From: Kribbella solani
GTDB lineage: Bacteria; Actinomycetota; Actinomycetes; Propionibacteriales; Kribbellaceae
Direction of reading: 5' to 3'
DNA length: 64,000 bases
Assembly (NCBI RefSeq): GCF_014205295.1
Contig: NZ_JACHNF010000001.1
Coordinates: forward strand, 5,704,001 to 5,768,000
Below the pieces are notes generated by a model, which was not told the origin of the DNA, did no database searches, and saw nothing but the letters and a program-made list of their open reading frames with translations. The position numbers were made by a program, and so were the translations under genes. Of the stretch, positions 10,020 to 19,267 are shown one piece after another; the first letter of the stretch is position 1; the number at the start of each line of letters is the position of its first letter.

Positions 10020-10330
10020 TGCGCGTGAATCCCGTGCGGAGCGGGATCATCGGTTTTCTCAAGCTGTACCGCCTGCTGATCAGCCCGCTGTACGGGCAGG
10101 TGTGCAGGTTCTACCCGAGTTGTTCGGCGTACGCCTTGGAAGCGGTCGAACGCCACGGTGCGGTGCGCGGTAGCTGGCTGGCGGTGAGGCGACTCCTCCG
10201 CTGCCACCCGTGGAACCCCGGCGGCTACGACCCCGTTCCACCCACAGATGTCGACCAGCGCGGAGAGCCCCTCTCCGCCAACCAGCCCGGATCGTCAGCC
10301 GACGCCGGGCCTGTGCAGCGAGGTGTGTGA
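10016..10330 (+). CDS. yidD: Membrane protein insertion efficiency factor YidD
   Basis: A 104-residue protein with the YidD core [20 protein letters not shown] and the cysteine pair (CRFYPSCS, then [16 protein letters not shown]). It is thought to help YidC insert membrane proteins. It overlaps rnpA by four bases and is followed immediately by yidC. About 30 C-terminal residues beyond the core are hydrophilic and not conserved. Confidence 0.94.
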   Translation: MMRVNPVRSGIIGFLKLYRLLISPLYGQVCRFYPSCSAYALEAVERHGAVRGSWLAVRRLLRCHPWNPGGYDPVPPTDVDQRGEPLSANQPGSSADAGPVQRGV

Positions 10331-11554
10331 GTGACTCTTCTGGCCATCCCCGGGCTCGCGGTGTGGGACGGGATCGTAGACCTGTTCAACACCGTCATGA
10401 CGCCGCTGTACTGGGCCGTGTCGGCGCTGCTGGTCGGGTGGCACTGGCTGCTCGGCCAGGTGCTCGACCCGAACGGCGGCTGGGCCTGGGCGTTGTCGAT
10501 CGCCGGCCTGACGATCGTGATCCGGACCATCCTGATCCCGCTGTTCGTGAAGCAGATCCGGTCCAGCCGGAACATGCAGCTGCTGCAGCCGAAGATGAAG
10601 GAGCTGCAGAAGAAGTACGGCCATGACCGGGAGAAGCTCGGTCAGGAAATGATGAAGCTGTACAAGGAGACGGGTACCAACCCGTTCTCCTCGTGCCTGC
10701 CGCTGCTGCTGCAGTCGCCGATCTTCCTGGCGCTGTTCCGGGTGCTCGACTACGCGGCCAAGGGCCAGTGGCACAGCGAGATCATGAAGCCGTACGTCAA
10801 CTCGCTGCAGCACGCGAAGATCTTCGGCGCGGAGATCTCGCAGACCTTCCTGAAGGCCAGCGGCGCCGGCTCGGGCAACGTCAAGGTCGTCGCGATCGTG
10901 CTGATCATCCTGATGACGGCGACGATGTTCACCACCCAGCTGCAGCTGATGCGGAAGAACATGCCGAAGGAGGCCCTCACCGGCCAGGCGGCGCAGATGC
11001 AGAAGATCATGCTCTACGTCTTCCCGATCTTCTTCCTCATCGGTGGCTTCAACTTCCCGATCGGTGTACTCATCTACTGGTTCGTCTCGAACCTGTGGAC
11101 GATGGGCCAGCAGTTCTACGTGATCCGCCGGAACCCGGCTCCGGGTACGCCGGCGTACGACGCGATGCAGGAGCGCAAGCGGCACCACAACGTCCGCCAC
11201 GGCAAGCCTGCCGACGAGGGCGTCCCGGGCACGACCGACACCGACACCGCGACCGAGACCGACCGTCGCCCGGCCCAGCGGCAGCAGCCGAAGCGGCAGT
11301 CGCGGAGCGACCGGCGTGGCGGTAGCGGGTCGACCGGTACCTCCGGCTCGAACGCGTCGGACAACGGGCAGACCGCCGCGAGCGCTTCGCAGGACGCGCC
11401 GCAGGGCCAGGAGACGACGCCCAAGAAAACTCAGGCCGGGGGCGCCAAGCGTCAGCCGGCCGGCAAGAAGGGTTCGGGAGCGAAGCGCCAGCCCGCGGCG
11501 AAGTCGGCCGCGCAGAAGAAGGCGGCGCAGAAGCGTTCGGGTGGTTCGCGCTGA
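10331..11554 (+). CDS. yidC: Membrane protein insertase YidC
   Basis: A 407-residue Oxa1/YidC-family insertase, the short form without the large periplasmic domain of Gram-negatives. Transmembrane segments lie near residues 20-42, 50-75, 105-135, 175-200 and 225-260. The positively charged groove segment (IRTILIPLFVKQIRSSRNMQ) and the cytoplasmic hairpin (LQPKMKELQKKYGHDREK) are present. The last 130 residues form a very basic Lys/Arg/Gln/Ser-rich tail, typical of forms that contact ribosomes. The GTG start lies directly after the yidD stop. Confidence 0.96.
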   Translation: MTLLAIPGLAVWDGIVDLFNTVMTPLYWAVSALLVGWHWLLGQVLDPNGGWAWALSIAGLTIVIRTILIPLFVKQIRSSRNMQLLQPKMKELQKKYGHDREKLGQEMMKLYKETGTNPFSSCLPLLLQSPIFLALFRVLDYAAKGQWHSEIMKPYVNSLQHAKIFGAEISQTFLKASGAGSGNVKVVAIVLIILMTATMFTTQLQLMRKNMPKEALTGQAAQMQKIMLYVFPIFFLIGGFNFPIGVLIYWFVSNLWTMGQQFYVIRRNPAPGTPAYDAMQERKRHHNVRHGKPADEGVPGTTDTDTATETDRRPAQRQQPKRQSRSDRRGGSGSTGTSGSNASDNGQTAASASQDAPQGQETTPKKTQAGGAKRQPAGKKGSGAKRQPAAKSAAQKKAAQKRSGGSR

Positions 11555-11633
11555 GGCGCTGACCGCTGTCCCTGTTCTTGCTTGACGAACCTGGTCCCCG
11601 TGGGGCGGATCTCGACATTGTGAAGGAGTGGCC

Positions 11634-12164
11634 GTGACCGACGGCGTGCAGAACGAGGCGGAGCAGTCCGCCAGTACGAACAGCGGTAACAACGGCGGCG
11701 CCGACGACCGCCTCAAGGCGCTCGAGGCGGAGAGCGACATCGCGGCGGACTACCTGGAGGAACTGCTCGACATCGCCGACCTCGACGGTGACATCGACAT
11801 GGACATCGACGGGGATCGCGCCGCGGTCTCGATCGTCGGTGCCGAGCTGAACAACCTGGTCGGCGAGAACGGCAAGGTGCTGGAGGCGCTCCAGGAGCTG
11901 ACCCGGCTGGCCGTGTATCGGGAGACCGGTGAGCGGTCCCGGCTGATGCTGGACGTGTCGAACTACCGGGCGAACCGGAAGGCCGAGCTGGAAGAGGTCG
12001 GCCGGAAGGCGGTCGACGAGGCGAAGGCGTCCGGTACGCCGGTGCGGCTGGACCCGATGACGCCGTTCGAGCGCAAGGTCGTCCACGATGTGGTGGCCGC
12101 CGCCGGGCTGACGTCCGAGTCCGAGGGCGAGGAGCCCCGTCGGCGCGTGGTGGTACAGCCGTGA
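11634..12164 (+). CDS. jag: RNA-binding protein Jag/KhpB (KH and R3H domains)
   Basis: A 176-residue protein. After an acidic, disordered N-terminus come a KH domain (about residues 25-115, with the loop [21 protein letters not shown]) and an R3H-type C-terminus ([18 protein letters not shown]). It is a single-stranded RNA-binding protein, found next to yidC throughout Gram-positive bacteria. I chose the GTG at 11634 because AAGGAG lies five bases upstream; the GTG at 11628 overlaps that site. Confidence 0.93.
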   Translation: MTDGVQNEAEQSASTNSGNNGGADDRLKALEAESDIAADYLEELLDIADLDGDIDMDIDGDRAAVSIVGAELNNLVGENGKVLEALQELTRLAVYRETGERSRLMLDVSNYRANRKAELEEVGRKAVDEAKASGTPVRLDPMTPFERKVVHDVVAAAGLTSESEGEEPRRRVVVQP

Positions 12165-12174
12165 TCGCGGCACG

Positions 12175-12846
12175 ATGAACGAGGACGTTTCACGTGAAAC
12201 ACCGCCGCTCGTGGAGAAGCTGTTTCCACGGGCGGCGGTCCGGCTTTCGGCGTACGCCGAACTGCTCGCCACCGAAGGCACTCTGCGTGGGCTGATCGGT
12301 CCGCGAGAGGTGCCGCGGCTCTGGGACCGTCATCTGCTGAACTGCGCGGTCGTCGAACGACTGGTTCCGGAAGACGCGTCGGTCGCCGATGTCGGTACGG
12401 GCGCCGGACTGCCTGGGATCGTGCTCGCGATCGTCCGGCCTGATCTCCAGGTGTCGCTGGTCGAGCCGTTGCTCCGGCGGACCACCTTCCTTCAGGAAGC
12501 AGTCGACGTACTGGAGCTGGACAACGCGACGGTCGTCCGGGCCCGAGCGGAGGATCTTCCGCCGGCGTCGTACGACGTGGTGACTTCCCGCGCGGTCGCT
12601 CCATTGGGCAAACTGGCGCGATGGTGCCTGCCGCTCTGTGTCGAGGGTGGACTGATGCTGGCGATGAAGGGGTCGTCCGCGGAGGAGGAAGTGGACGCCT
12701 CGGAACGTGAATTGACCAAGCTCGGAGCAGAGCTTTGGCATATTCATCAACTCGGCGGCGAGGAACTGGCCCAGCCCACGACTGTGGTGAGTATTGTGGC
12801 CGGACGTGCTGCAGGGGGATCCCGGCACGGAAGACGCGGGAGGTGA
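12175..12846 (+). CDS. rsmG: 16S rRNA (guanine-N7) methyltransferase RsmG
   Basis: A 223-residue SAM-dependent enzyme methylating G527 of 16S rRNA (E. coli numbering); its loss gives low-level streptomycin resistance in several bacteria. The SAM loop [11 protein letters not shown] is at residues 70-80, and RAV and KGSS motifs follow. The fifth codon onward (VSRET) is written by a parS site at 12187-12200, so the start of this gene doubles as a centromere element. The stop lies at the proposed parA start. Confidence 0.96.
   Translation: MNEDVSRETPPLVEKLFPRAAVRLSAYAELLATEGTLRGLIGPREVPRLWDRHLLNCAVVERLVPEDASVADVGTGAGLPGIVLAIVRPDLQVSLVEPLLRRTTFLQEAVDVLELDNATVVRARAEDLPPASYDVVTSRAVAPLGKLARWCLPLCVEGGLMLAMKGSSAEEEVDASERELTKLGAELWHIHQLGGEELAQPTTVVSIVAGRAAGGSRHGRRGR
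12187..12200. other. parS site 1 (in rsmG)
   Basis: The perfect 14-bp palindrome GTTTCACGTGAAAC is the core of the bacterial parS consensus bound by ParB. It lies within codons 5-9 of rsmG. Confidence 0.95.
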
Positions 12847-12854
12847 GCGGGTTG

Positions 12855-14294
12855 GTGAGTCGTGCCCTCGGATGGCCCGAGAAGAGCACCGGTGAGCCGA
12901 GGTCGGAACCAGGCATCGGCTGGCCGACCGAACCGGACGCCGCGGTTCGCGTGGTCACCCAGGACGCGACTCCCAACCCGACCCCAGCCCAGAACACCTC
13001 AGCTGTCGTTCCGGTCCCGCCGATCGACACTTCGGGGCTTCGTGCTGCCGCCGCTGCCGGCCTGGACGGTCCGGCCGTGGTCGACCCGAGCGCCGTTTCA
13101 CGTGAAACAGCGGCCGCCGTTTCACGTGAAACACCCTCGATGCGGGATGATGGTTCCGAGTCCGATTCGGCACCTCTGGTGGACGCCGAGCCGGACTTCT
13201 CCGAGTCTCCACCGCCTGTGGATGACCACCGCATGAAACTGCCGGTTTACCCGGGAATTCATCCACAGAAGCCTGTGGACGGAGCTGGGGGCAGACCCGC
13301 TCCGACCCCTACAGACATCCTCTTCGGGCCAAGTCCCGCACCTATTGGAATGGGCGCTATGACTGCCGCACAGATCGCCGCGCGGGCTACGTCGGACGAG
13401 CTTCAGCGACGACTCCTTGAGACTCCGATCGCCGCCGCGACCGAACGGACCCTGCTGGTGAATGAAGGACGCACGATGGGCCGGGAGTTCCCGCTGCCCG
13501 ACCAGACTCGAGTCTTCGTCGTCGCGAACCAGAAGGGTGGCGTCGGCAAGACCACCACGACGGTCAACGTCGCCGCCGGACTCGCGCTGTACGGCGCCAG
13601 GATCCTCGTGATCGACCTCGATCCGCAGGGAAACGCGTCGACGGCCCTGGGCATCGACCACGCCGAAGGCACGCCGGGTGTGTACGAGGCCGTGATCGAG
13701 GGCGAGCCGCTGAGTAAGCTGATCCAGCCCTGTGCCGAGCATCCCGGGATTCAGGTGATCCCGGCGACGATCGACCTGGCCGGCGCCGAGATCGAGCTGG
13801 TCAGTCTGGTGGCCCGCGAGAGCCGGCTGAAGAGCGTGCTCGAGGCCTACCTGTCCGAGACTGAAGCCGCGGGGGAGAAGTACGACTACGTCTTCATCGA
13901 CTGCCCGCCATCGCTCGGCCTGCTGACCGTGAACGCGCTGACCGCCGCGCGCGAGGTGCTGGTCCCGATCCAGAGCGAGTACTACGCGCTGGAGGGTCTG
14001 TCCCAGCTGCTCCGCCACATCGACATGGTGAAGTCGCACCTGAACCCCGGGCTGGACGTCTCCACCATCCTGCTGACGATGTACGACGCCCGGACCAAGC
14101 TGGCCGGCGAGGTGGCGGCGGAGGTGCGCGGCCACTTCAAGGACGCGGTGCTCCGGACCGCGGTGCCGCGCTCGGTGCGGATCTCCGAGGCGCCGAGTCA
14201 CGGGCAGACCGTGCTGGCGTACGACCCCGCGTCGGCGGGCGCGCTGTCGTACCTGGAAGCGTCCCGCGAGATCGCGATGCGGAACAACGCCTGA
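12855..14294 (+). CDS. parA: Chromosome partitioning ATPase ParA (Soj)
   Basis: A ParA/MinD-type ATPase of about 479 residues. The deviant Walker A motif [10 protein letters not shown] is near residues 227-236, the DLDPQGNAS switch follows, and the Walker B segment [12 protein letters not shown] lies about 125 residues on. The first 200 residues are a Pro/Ala/Asp-rich disordered extension, longer than usual. The start is uncertain: GTG 12843 (overlapping the rsmG stop), TTG 12852 and GTG 12855 all sit near a GGGAGG site. Two parS sites lie inside the extension. ParA drives origin segregation with ParB. Confidence 0.93.
   Translation: MSRALGWPEKSTGEPRSEPGIGWPTEPDAAVRVVTQDATPNPTPAQNTSAVVPVPPIDTSGLRAAAAAGLDGPAVVDPSAVSRETAAAVSRETPSMRDDGSESDSAPLVDAEPDFSESPPPVDDHRMKLPVYPGIHPQKPVDGAGGRPAPTPTDILFGPSPAPIGMGAMTAAQIAARATSDELQRRLLETPIAAATERTLLVNEGRTMGREFPLPDQTRVFVVANQKGGVGKTTTTVNVAAGLALYGARILVIDLDPQGNASTALGIDHAEGTPGVYEAVIEGEPLSKLIQPCAEHPGIQVIPATIDLAGAEIELVSLVARESRLKSVLEAYLSETEAAGEKYDYVFIDCPPSLGLLTVNALTAAREVLVPIQSEYYALEGLSQLLRHIDMVKSHLNPGLDVSTILLTMYDARTKLAGEVAAEVRGHFKDAVLRTAVPRSVRISEAPSHGQTVLAYDPASAGALSYLEASREIAMRNNA
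13095..13108. other. parS site 2 (in parA)
   Basis: Perfect GTTTCACGTGAAAC, in frame as VSRET within the disordered ParA N-terminus. The next copy starts 24 bases later. Confidence 0.95.
13119..13132. other. parS site 3 (in parA)
   Basis: Perfect GTTTCACGTGAAAC, 24 bases (eight codons) after site 2 and in the same frame, giving a second VSRET in ParA. Confidence 0.95.
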
Positions 14295-14316
14295 TCTGTC
14301 GGTTCGGTATGGCACC

Positions 14317-14330
14317 GTTTCACGTGAAAC
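14317..14330. other. parS site 4 (parA-parB gap)
   Basis: Perfect GTTTCACGTGAAAC in the 85-base gap between parA and parB. Confidence 0.95.
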
Positions 14331-14379
14331 GTGGCAGCGCAGCAGTAGTTCAGCAGGTTGTCGATCTCGAGGGAGCGCG

Positions 14380-15387
14380 ATGAACACCCGACTCGGACGC
14401 GGACTTGGTGCGCTGATCCCCAGCTCGCCGACGCCCACCACCCTCGGCAGCAAGTCGAGCTCCATCCCTGGCGCACCGCCGGTGGCCAAGCCGGCCGACG
14501 CCGACGCGGGGGACGCGAGCACGCCAGGCACGCCAGGTACGGCCGTGTCGAGTGGACCGGAGTTGGCGGTTGTCCCGGGAGCCTCGTTCGCGGAGATCGA
14601 CGTCGAGAAGATCACCCCGAACCCGAAGCAGCCGCGGACGGTCTTCGACGAGGATGCGATGGACGAGCTCGTCCACTCGGTCAAGGAGATCGGTCTGCTG
14701 CAGCCGATCGTCGTTCGGCGGCTCGACGACGGCAAGTACGAGCTGGTGATGGGTGAGCGGCGCTGGCGGGCGACGCAGGCGGCCGGTCTGACCACCATCC
14801 CAGCGATCGTCCGGGAGACCTCGGACGACGACATGCTCCGCGACGCGCTGCTGGAGAACCTGCACCGCAGTCAGCTGAACCCGCTCGAAGAGGCGGCCGC
14901 GTACCAGCAGATGCTCGACGACTTCGGCTGTACGCAGGAAGTGCTCGCGACCCGGATCGGGCGTTCGCGTCCGCAGATCTCCAACACGCTGCGGCTGCTG
15001 AAGTTGCCGGCATCGGTGCAGCGGCGAGTTGCGGCCGGCGTACTGTCGGCGGGTCACGCCCGTGCCCTGCTCGGACTGCCGAGTGGCGATGCGATCGAGC
15101 GGCTGGCGCAGCGGATCGTTGCCGAGGGCATGTCGGTGCGTACGGTCGAGGAGATCGTTGCGCTCGGCGACATGAACACCGACGACGCGCCGGTGGCGCG
15201 GAAGCGGAACAAGCCGGTCGCGCCGCGACTGGTCGATCTGGCCGATCGGCTCTCGGATCGCTTCGAGACTCGGGTGAAGGTCGACCTCGGCAAGACCAAG
15301 GGAAAGATCACCGTCGAGTTCGCGTCGATCGACGACCTGGAGCGAATCGTCACCCTGATGGACCCGAATCGGGTCTCCGGCGACTGA
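14380..15387 (+). CDS. parB: Chromosome partitioning protein ParB (Spo0J), CTPase
   Basis: A 335-residue DNA clamp that binds parS and spreads using CTP. It starts with the ParA-contacting basic stretch [14 protein letters not shown]. The CTP-binding GERRWR motif is at residues 125-130 and ENLHR at 159-163. A helix-turn-helix ([20 protein letters not shown]) and a C-terminal dimerisation domain follow. A GGGAG site lies four bases before the ATG. It is co-directional with parA, with parS between and on both sides. Confidence 0.97.
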   Translation: MNTRLGRGLGALIPSSPTPTTLGSKSSSIPGAPPVAKPADADAGDASTPGTPGTAVSSGPELAVVPGASFAEIDVEKITPNPKQPRTVFDEDAMDELVHSVKEIGLLQPIVVRRLDDGKYELVMGERRWRATQAAGLTTIPAIVRETSDDDMLRDALLENLHRSQLNPLEEAAAYQQMLDDFGCTQEVLATRIGRSRPQISNTLRLLKLPASVQRRVAAGVLSAGHARALLGLPSGDAIERLAQRIVAEGMSVRTVEEIVALGDMNTDDAPVARKRNKPVAPRLVDLADRLSDRFETRVKVDLGKTKGKITVEFASIDDLERIVTLMDPNRVSGD

Positions 15388-15507
15388 AAATCCGATCCAA
15401 CGGTGAGTCCGCGAACTCGCTGAGGATCGCGCTCACAGAGCTAGTTCGAAGTACGAAGTATGCGATTCATACCCAGAGGGATTTGTCGACAAAACCACTT
15501 AGAAACT

Positions 15508-15545
15508 AATGGGGTCACCGTTTCACGTGAAACGGTGACCCCATT
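15508..15545. other. parS site 5 in a perfect 38-bp palindrome
   Basis: The core GTTTCACGTGAAAC is at 15520-15533. It is extended on both sides by exact inverted arms (AATGGGGTCACC and its complement), so the whole of 15508-15545 is a perfect palindrome. It lies between the convergent ends of parB and the DUF3817 gene, where an intrinsic terminator would be expected. It may serve both as parS and as a hairpin; no T-run follows on the plus strand. Confidence 0.9.
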
Positions 15546-15558
15546 GTTCTGAGCAGGG

Positions 15559-15912
15559 TCAGCGACCGAGAAGCTCGTGCGTCGTCTTCCGCTCGGCGTA
15601 GAACGACAGGAACGGAATCGTCCCGGCCAGCGCCATCAGCACGAGTCGCGGGAACGACCAGCGGACCCGGCGGAACAGGTCGAAGGTGCCGAGCAGATAC
15701 ACCATGTACAGGAACCCGTGCAGTGGGCCGATGACGTCCATCGCACCGGCGCTGTCGGCGAAGTACTTGAGCGGCATCGCGAGGAATACCAGCAGCAGGA
15801 GCATCACCCCGACGATGTACGCGATCACGCGGTAGCGCATCAGCGCACCGCGAACAGCCGGGGTGAGGGGCCGGGAGCCGGCGGAGGTGGCGGGATCGGC
15901 AGAGGAAGTCAC
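15559..15912 (-). CDS. DUF3817 family membrane protein
   Basis: A 117-residue protein with three hydrophobic segments and the DUF3817 pattern of a Lys-Tyr after the first helix, GPLHGFLYMVYLLGTFDL in the second and FAER-like residues at the end (SFYAERKTTHELL). Function is unknown. The GTG start at 15910-15912 overlaps the SURF1 stop as GTGA, so it is translationally coupled as the last gene of the ddl-like/SURF1/DUF3817 operon. Confidence 0.88.
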   Translation of the reverse strand: MTSSADPATSAGSRPLTPAVRGALMRYRVIAYIVGVMLLLLVFLAMPLKYFADSAGAMDVIGPLHGFLYMVYLLGTFDLFRRVRWSFPRLVLMALAGTIPFLSFYAERKTTHELLGR

Positions 15913-16886
15913 GCTGAAACGGTACCGCTTGACCCCACACGCGCACCGGCCTGGTCGGCCTCCCGGCCATCCAGCCCGTCCCTGTCGTCCAACGCACCGG
16001 ACCCATCAGTGCGGCCAGCGCCATCGGCGCCTACCGCGACGTCCGCTCGGGCGCCATCATCGGGTCCTTCGCCCGCGTCGTCGCCCGCGTCGTCGTCGGG
16101 GTCATCGGACTCGCCCTGGGAGCGGTGTGCGTCGATCACCATTCGGCCCCACATCCACAGGGTGAAGGCCGCGAAGACCCACCACTGGAAGGCGTATGCG
16201 ACGTTCCGCAGGCCGGCCTGCTCGGTCGGTGGGGGAGGCGGGGTGACAGCCGCCGGCGCCGGCGCCGGTACAACTCCGGCGTCCAACGAGGTCTCCACCA
16301 CGAACGCGTCGTACAACCGGTAATCCACCATGTGCACGATCGTCGGAATCCGCAGAGACGACAGCACCCGCCCCTTCGCGGCATCGCCGGAAGAGTCCTC
16401 GGCCTCGGACGCGACTACCGCTCCGGTCAACCGCACAGTGCCAGTCGGCGCCTTCACGGCCGGATCGGAAACCGAAGGCACCCAGCCCCGGACCACCATC
16501 ACTCCGCCGCTGGCGTCCAGTTTGACCGGAGAGGCGACCCAGAACCCGTCCCTGCCGCCCTGTGAGCGGTTCGCGATCAGCACCTGGTCCGCCGCAGGCC
16601 CCCAGGTCCCTTCGACTGTCACGCGGCGACCGACGGCCTTGGACGGCAGTCCCTCGTCGATCGAGAACAGCGACTGCAGCGACACCGGCGCGCCCTCGGC
16701 TCGCTTCGCCGTCGCGTTCGCCGTCTTCGAGTGATAAACGTCCAGTTGCCACACGCCCAGCACCGACATCACCGCGGCGATCGCCAGCGCCAGCGCCAGC
16801 AGTCCGCTCCACCGCGGGGTCAGCACGATCCGCCAGAGCGGACGATCCGGCTGACTGTCAGACGCCAGGTCGCGGGTGTCGGACAT
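15909..16886 (-). CDS. SURF1 family cytochrome oxidase biogenesis protein
   Basis: A 325-residue protein with the SURF1 plan: one transmembrane helix near residues 27-46, an extracytoplasmic domain (GRRVTVEGTW, then VVRGWVPS) and a second helix in RNVAYAFQWWVFAAF near residues 228-250. SURF1 proteins help assemble aa3-type cytochrome oxidase. The last 70 residues form a highly acidic Asp/Gly/Ala-rich tail not part of the family core. An AGAGGG site precedes the ATG. The gene lies 14 bases after the ligase gene. Confidence 0.88.
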   Translation of the reverse strand: MSDTRDLASDSQPDRPLWRIVLTPRWSGLLALALAIAAVMSVLGVWQLDVYHSKTANATAKRAEGAPVSLQSLFSIDEGLPSKAVGRRVTVEGTWGPAADQVLIANRSQGGRDGFWVASPVKLDASGGVMVVRGWVPSVSDPAVKAPTGTVRLTGAVVASEAEDSSGDAAKGRVLSSLRIPTIVHMVDYRLYDAFVVETSLDAGVVPAPAPAAVTPPPPPTEQAGLRNVAYAFQWWVFAAFTLWMWGRMVIDAHRSQGESDDPDDDAGDDAGEGPDDGARADVAVGADGAGRTDGSGALDDRDGLDGREADQAGARVGSSGTVSA

Positions 16887-16900
16887 CGATCCCTCTCGGT

Positions 16901-17848
16901 TCAGCGGGCCGCGGCAGTGGCCAGCAGGTCGCGACAGAGTACGCCGAGCTCGACTCCGGCCGCCTCTGCGGCCAGCGGAACCAGCGACGTCTCGGTCATC
17001 CCCGGCGCGACGTTCACCTCAAGGAACCACGGCACCCCGGCCGCATCCACGACGAGGTCGGACCGGGACAGGTCGCGCAGGCCCAGGGCCTGGTGCGCCT
17101 GCACCGCCGCGGCGGCACACGCGCCGGCGACCTCCGGTTCCAGCCGCGCGGGTACGACAAACTGCGTCGCCCCGGCCGTGTACCGCGCTTCGTAGTCGTA
17201 GAAGCCCGAGTCCGGCCGGATCTCCACCGCGGGCAGCGCGCGCGGACCGTCGCCGGTGTCGATCACCGTCACCGCGACCTCGGTCCCATCGATGTACTGC
17301 TCGATCAACGCCACCGGGCCGTACGCGTAGCAGTTCACCATCGCCGACGGCAGCTCCTCGGCCGACCGGACGATCGAAGCGCCGAGCGCCGAACCGCCGC
17401 GGGCCGGCTTCACCACCAGCGGCAACCCGATCTGCTGAACGACAGCCTCCATCAGCGACGCGGCGCCCAACTCCCGGAACGTGTCGTGTCCGAGCACGAC
17501 CGACGCCGGCGTGTGCAGGCCGGCGGCCCCGACGACGGTTGCCGCGACCGGCTTGTCGAAGGCGGTGCGGCAAGCGGCCGCGTCGGCCCCGACGTACGGA
17601 ACGCCGTACAGATCGAGGACCTGGCGCAGCGCGCCGTCCTCGCCGGTGACGCCGTGCAGGACCGGAAAGACCGCGTCCGGCGGATCCTCGCGCAGCCGCT
17701 CGACCAGGCTCGCGTCGACGTCCCGCTGTTCGACCTCGACGCCGACGCTGCGCAGGGCGTCCGCGACCCGCCGGCCGGACCGGAGCGAGACGTCCCGCTC
17801 GTGCGACAGTCCGCCGGCCAGTACCAGCACTCGACCCAGATCACTCAT
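16901..17848 (-). CDS. D-alanine--D-alanine ligase family ATP-grasp protein
   Basis: A 315-residue ATP-grasp enzyme. It has a ligase N-terminus (LVLAGGLSHERDVSLRSG), a glycine-rich loop (KPARGGSALGAS), EQYIDGTE, and the metal/substrate site FLEVNVAPGMTETS near residue 277, where true Ddl proteins have the EVNT.PG.T pattern. It may make D-Ala-D-Ala or another dipeptide; without a comparison the substrate is not certain. The ATG at 17848 starts at the conserved strand; a GTG at 17866 is an alternative. Confidence 0.82.
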   Translation of the reverse strand: MSDLGRVLVLAGGLSHERDVSLRSGRRVADALRSVGVEVEQRDVDASLVERLREDPPDAVFPVLHGVTGEDGALRQVLDLYGVPYVGADAAACRTAFDKPVAATVVGAAGLHTPASVVLGHDTFRELGAASLMEAVVQQIGLPLVVKPARGGSALGASIVRSAEELPSAMVNCYAYGPVALIEQYIDGTEVAVTVIDTGDGPRALPAVEIRPDSGFYDYEARYTAGATQFVVPARLEPEVAGACAAAAVQAHQALGLRDLSRSDLVVDAAGVPWFLEVNVAPGMTETSLVPLAAEAAGVELGVLCRDLLATAAAR

Positions 17849-17956
17849 CACAAATATCCCGATCACTCGTGGGCGACTCCGGCACGGGCGCCGGTCCCGA
17901 GGCCCACTGGAACGGTACCGCTAATGCGTCAAGGACCCACCGCCACCCGGCAACCC

Positions 17957-19267
17957 TTAACTCAGCTCTGGCCCCGGGGCGTCGTAGTCGCGGCCCGCGC
18001 CCGGTGGCACCGAGCCGAAGGTCTGCCGCAGTTCGAGCTCTTCGTTGATCACCGCGGCCAGCCGGCCGACCCCTTCGGTGATCCGCTCCGGCGTCGGATG
18101 ACAGTACGAGAGGCGCATGCACTGCGACCCGAATCCGTCCGAGAAAAAGGCGGTTCCGGGAACGTACGCGACGCGGTTGGTGACCGCGCGGGGCAGCATC
18201 GCCTTCGCGTCCAGCCCGTCCGGCAGCGTCAGCCAGACATAGAACCCGCCACCCGGCTTCGTCCAGGTCGTTGCCGCCGGCATCTTCTCGGTCAGTGCCG
18301 CGAGCATCGCGTCCCGGCGCTCGCGGTACATCTCCCGGAACTGCTTCACCTGACCCATCCAGTCGTGCCGAACCAGGTACGACGAGATGGCCAGCTGGCT
18401 GAAGATCGGTGGGCACAACGTCGCGGACTCCTGCGCCAGCACGAGTTTCTCGCGTACGGCGTGCGGCGCGACCGCCCAACCGACCCGGAACCCGGGCGCG
18501 AACGTCTTCGAGAACGAACCGAGGTAGATGACGCCTTCCCGATCCGCCGCCCGCAACGCCCGCTGCGGTTCCCCGTCGAACCCGAGCAGCCCGTACGGGT
18601 TGTCCTCCAGGATCAGCAACTGCGCCCGCTGGCAGATCTCCAGCACCCGCGCCCGCCGCTCGTCCGACAGCGAGACACCGGCCGGGTTGTGGAAGTTGGG
18701 AATCGTGTAGAAGAACTTGATCCGCTTGCCGGCCGCCCGCACCGAGGCGATCGCCTGCTCCAGCGCCTCCGGTACGACGCCGTTGTCGTCCATCGCGACA
18801 TGCACGACCTCGCACTGGTACGCACGGAAAACGCCGAGCGCGCCGACGTACGAAGGTGCTTCGCAGATCACCACGTCGCCCGGATCGCAGAACACCCGTG
18901 TGACCAGGTCGACCGCCTGCTGGCTGCCGACGGTGACGACGACGTCGTCCGGATGGGCCTCGATGCCCTCCAGCCGCATGATGTCGCAGATCTGGTCACG
19001 CAGCGTCGGGTCGCCCTGACCGGAGCCGTACTGCATCGCGGTCGCGCCGTTCTCGATCACCAGGTCGCGAACCGCGCTGCCGACCACGTCCAGCGGCAGC
19101 CCGCCGATGTTCGGCATGCCGCCCGCGAGCGAGACCACCTCGGGCCGGCTGGCGACCGAGAACAGTGCCCTGATCTCGGATGCGGTCATGCCCTTCGTCC
19201 GGGCTGCATACGCCTCGACGTAGTTGTCGAGGCGGGTCTGCCGGACATCGGGCACGTCAGCACTCAC
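17957..19267 (-). CDS. PLP-dependent aminotransferase (LysN/ARO8-like, class I/II)
   Basis: A 436-residue fold-type I aminotransferase. The PLP lysine is Lys254 in GSFSKTFAPGFRVGW; the Asn/Pro motif NPAG (194-197), DNPYG and the C-terminal arginine region (MRLSYCHP) are present. LAGGMP at 48-52 places it with 2-aminoadipate or aromatic aminotransferases and MocR-type domains, but no DNA-binding domain is fused. I chose the GTG at 19267 because GGAG lies upstream and the preceding residues are low-complexity. Amino acid substrate unknown. Confidence 0.88.
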   Translation of the reverse strand: MSADVPDVRQTRLDNYVEAYAARTKGMTASEIRALFSVASRPEVVSLAGGMPNIGGLPLDVVGSAVRDLVIENGATAMQYGSGQGDPTLRDQICDIMRLEGIEAHPDDVVVTVGSQQAVDLVTRVFCDPGDVVICEAPSYVGALGVFRAYQCEVVHVAMDDNGVVPEALEQAIASVRAAGKRIKFFYTIPNFHNPAGVSLSDERRARVLEICQRAQLLILEDNPYGLLGFDGEPQRALRAADREGVIYLGSFSKTFAPGFRVGWAVAPHAVREKLVLAQESATLCPPIFSQLAISSYLVRHDWMGQVKQFREMYRERRDAMLAALTEKMPAATTWTKPGGGFYVWLTLPDGLDAKAMLPRAVTNRVAYVPGTAFFSDGFGSQCMRLSYCHPTPERITEGVGRLAAVINEELELRQTFGSVPPGAGRDYDAPGPELS

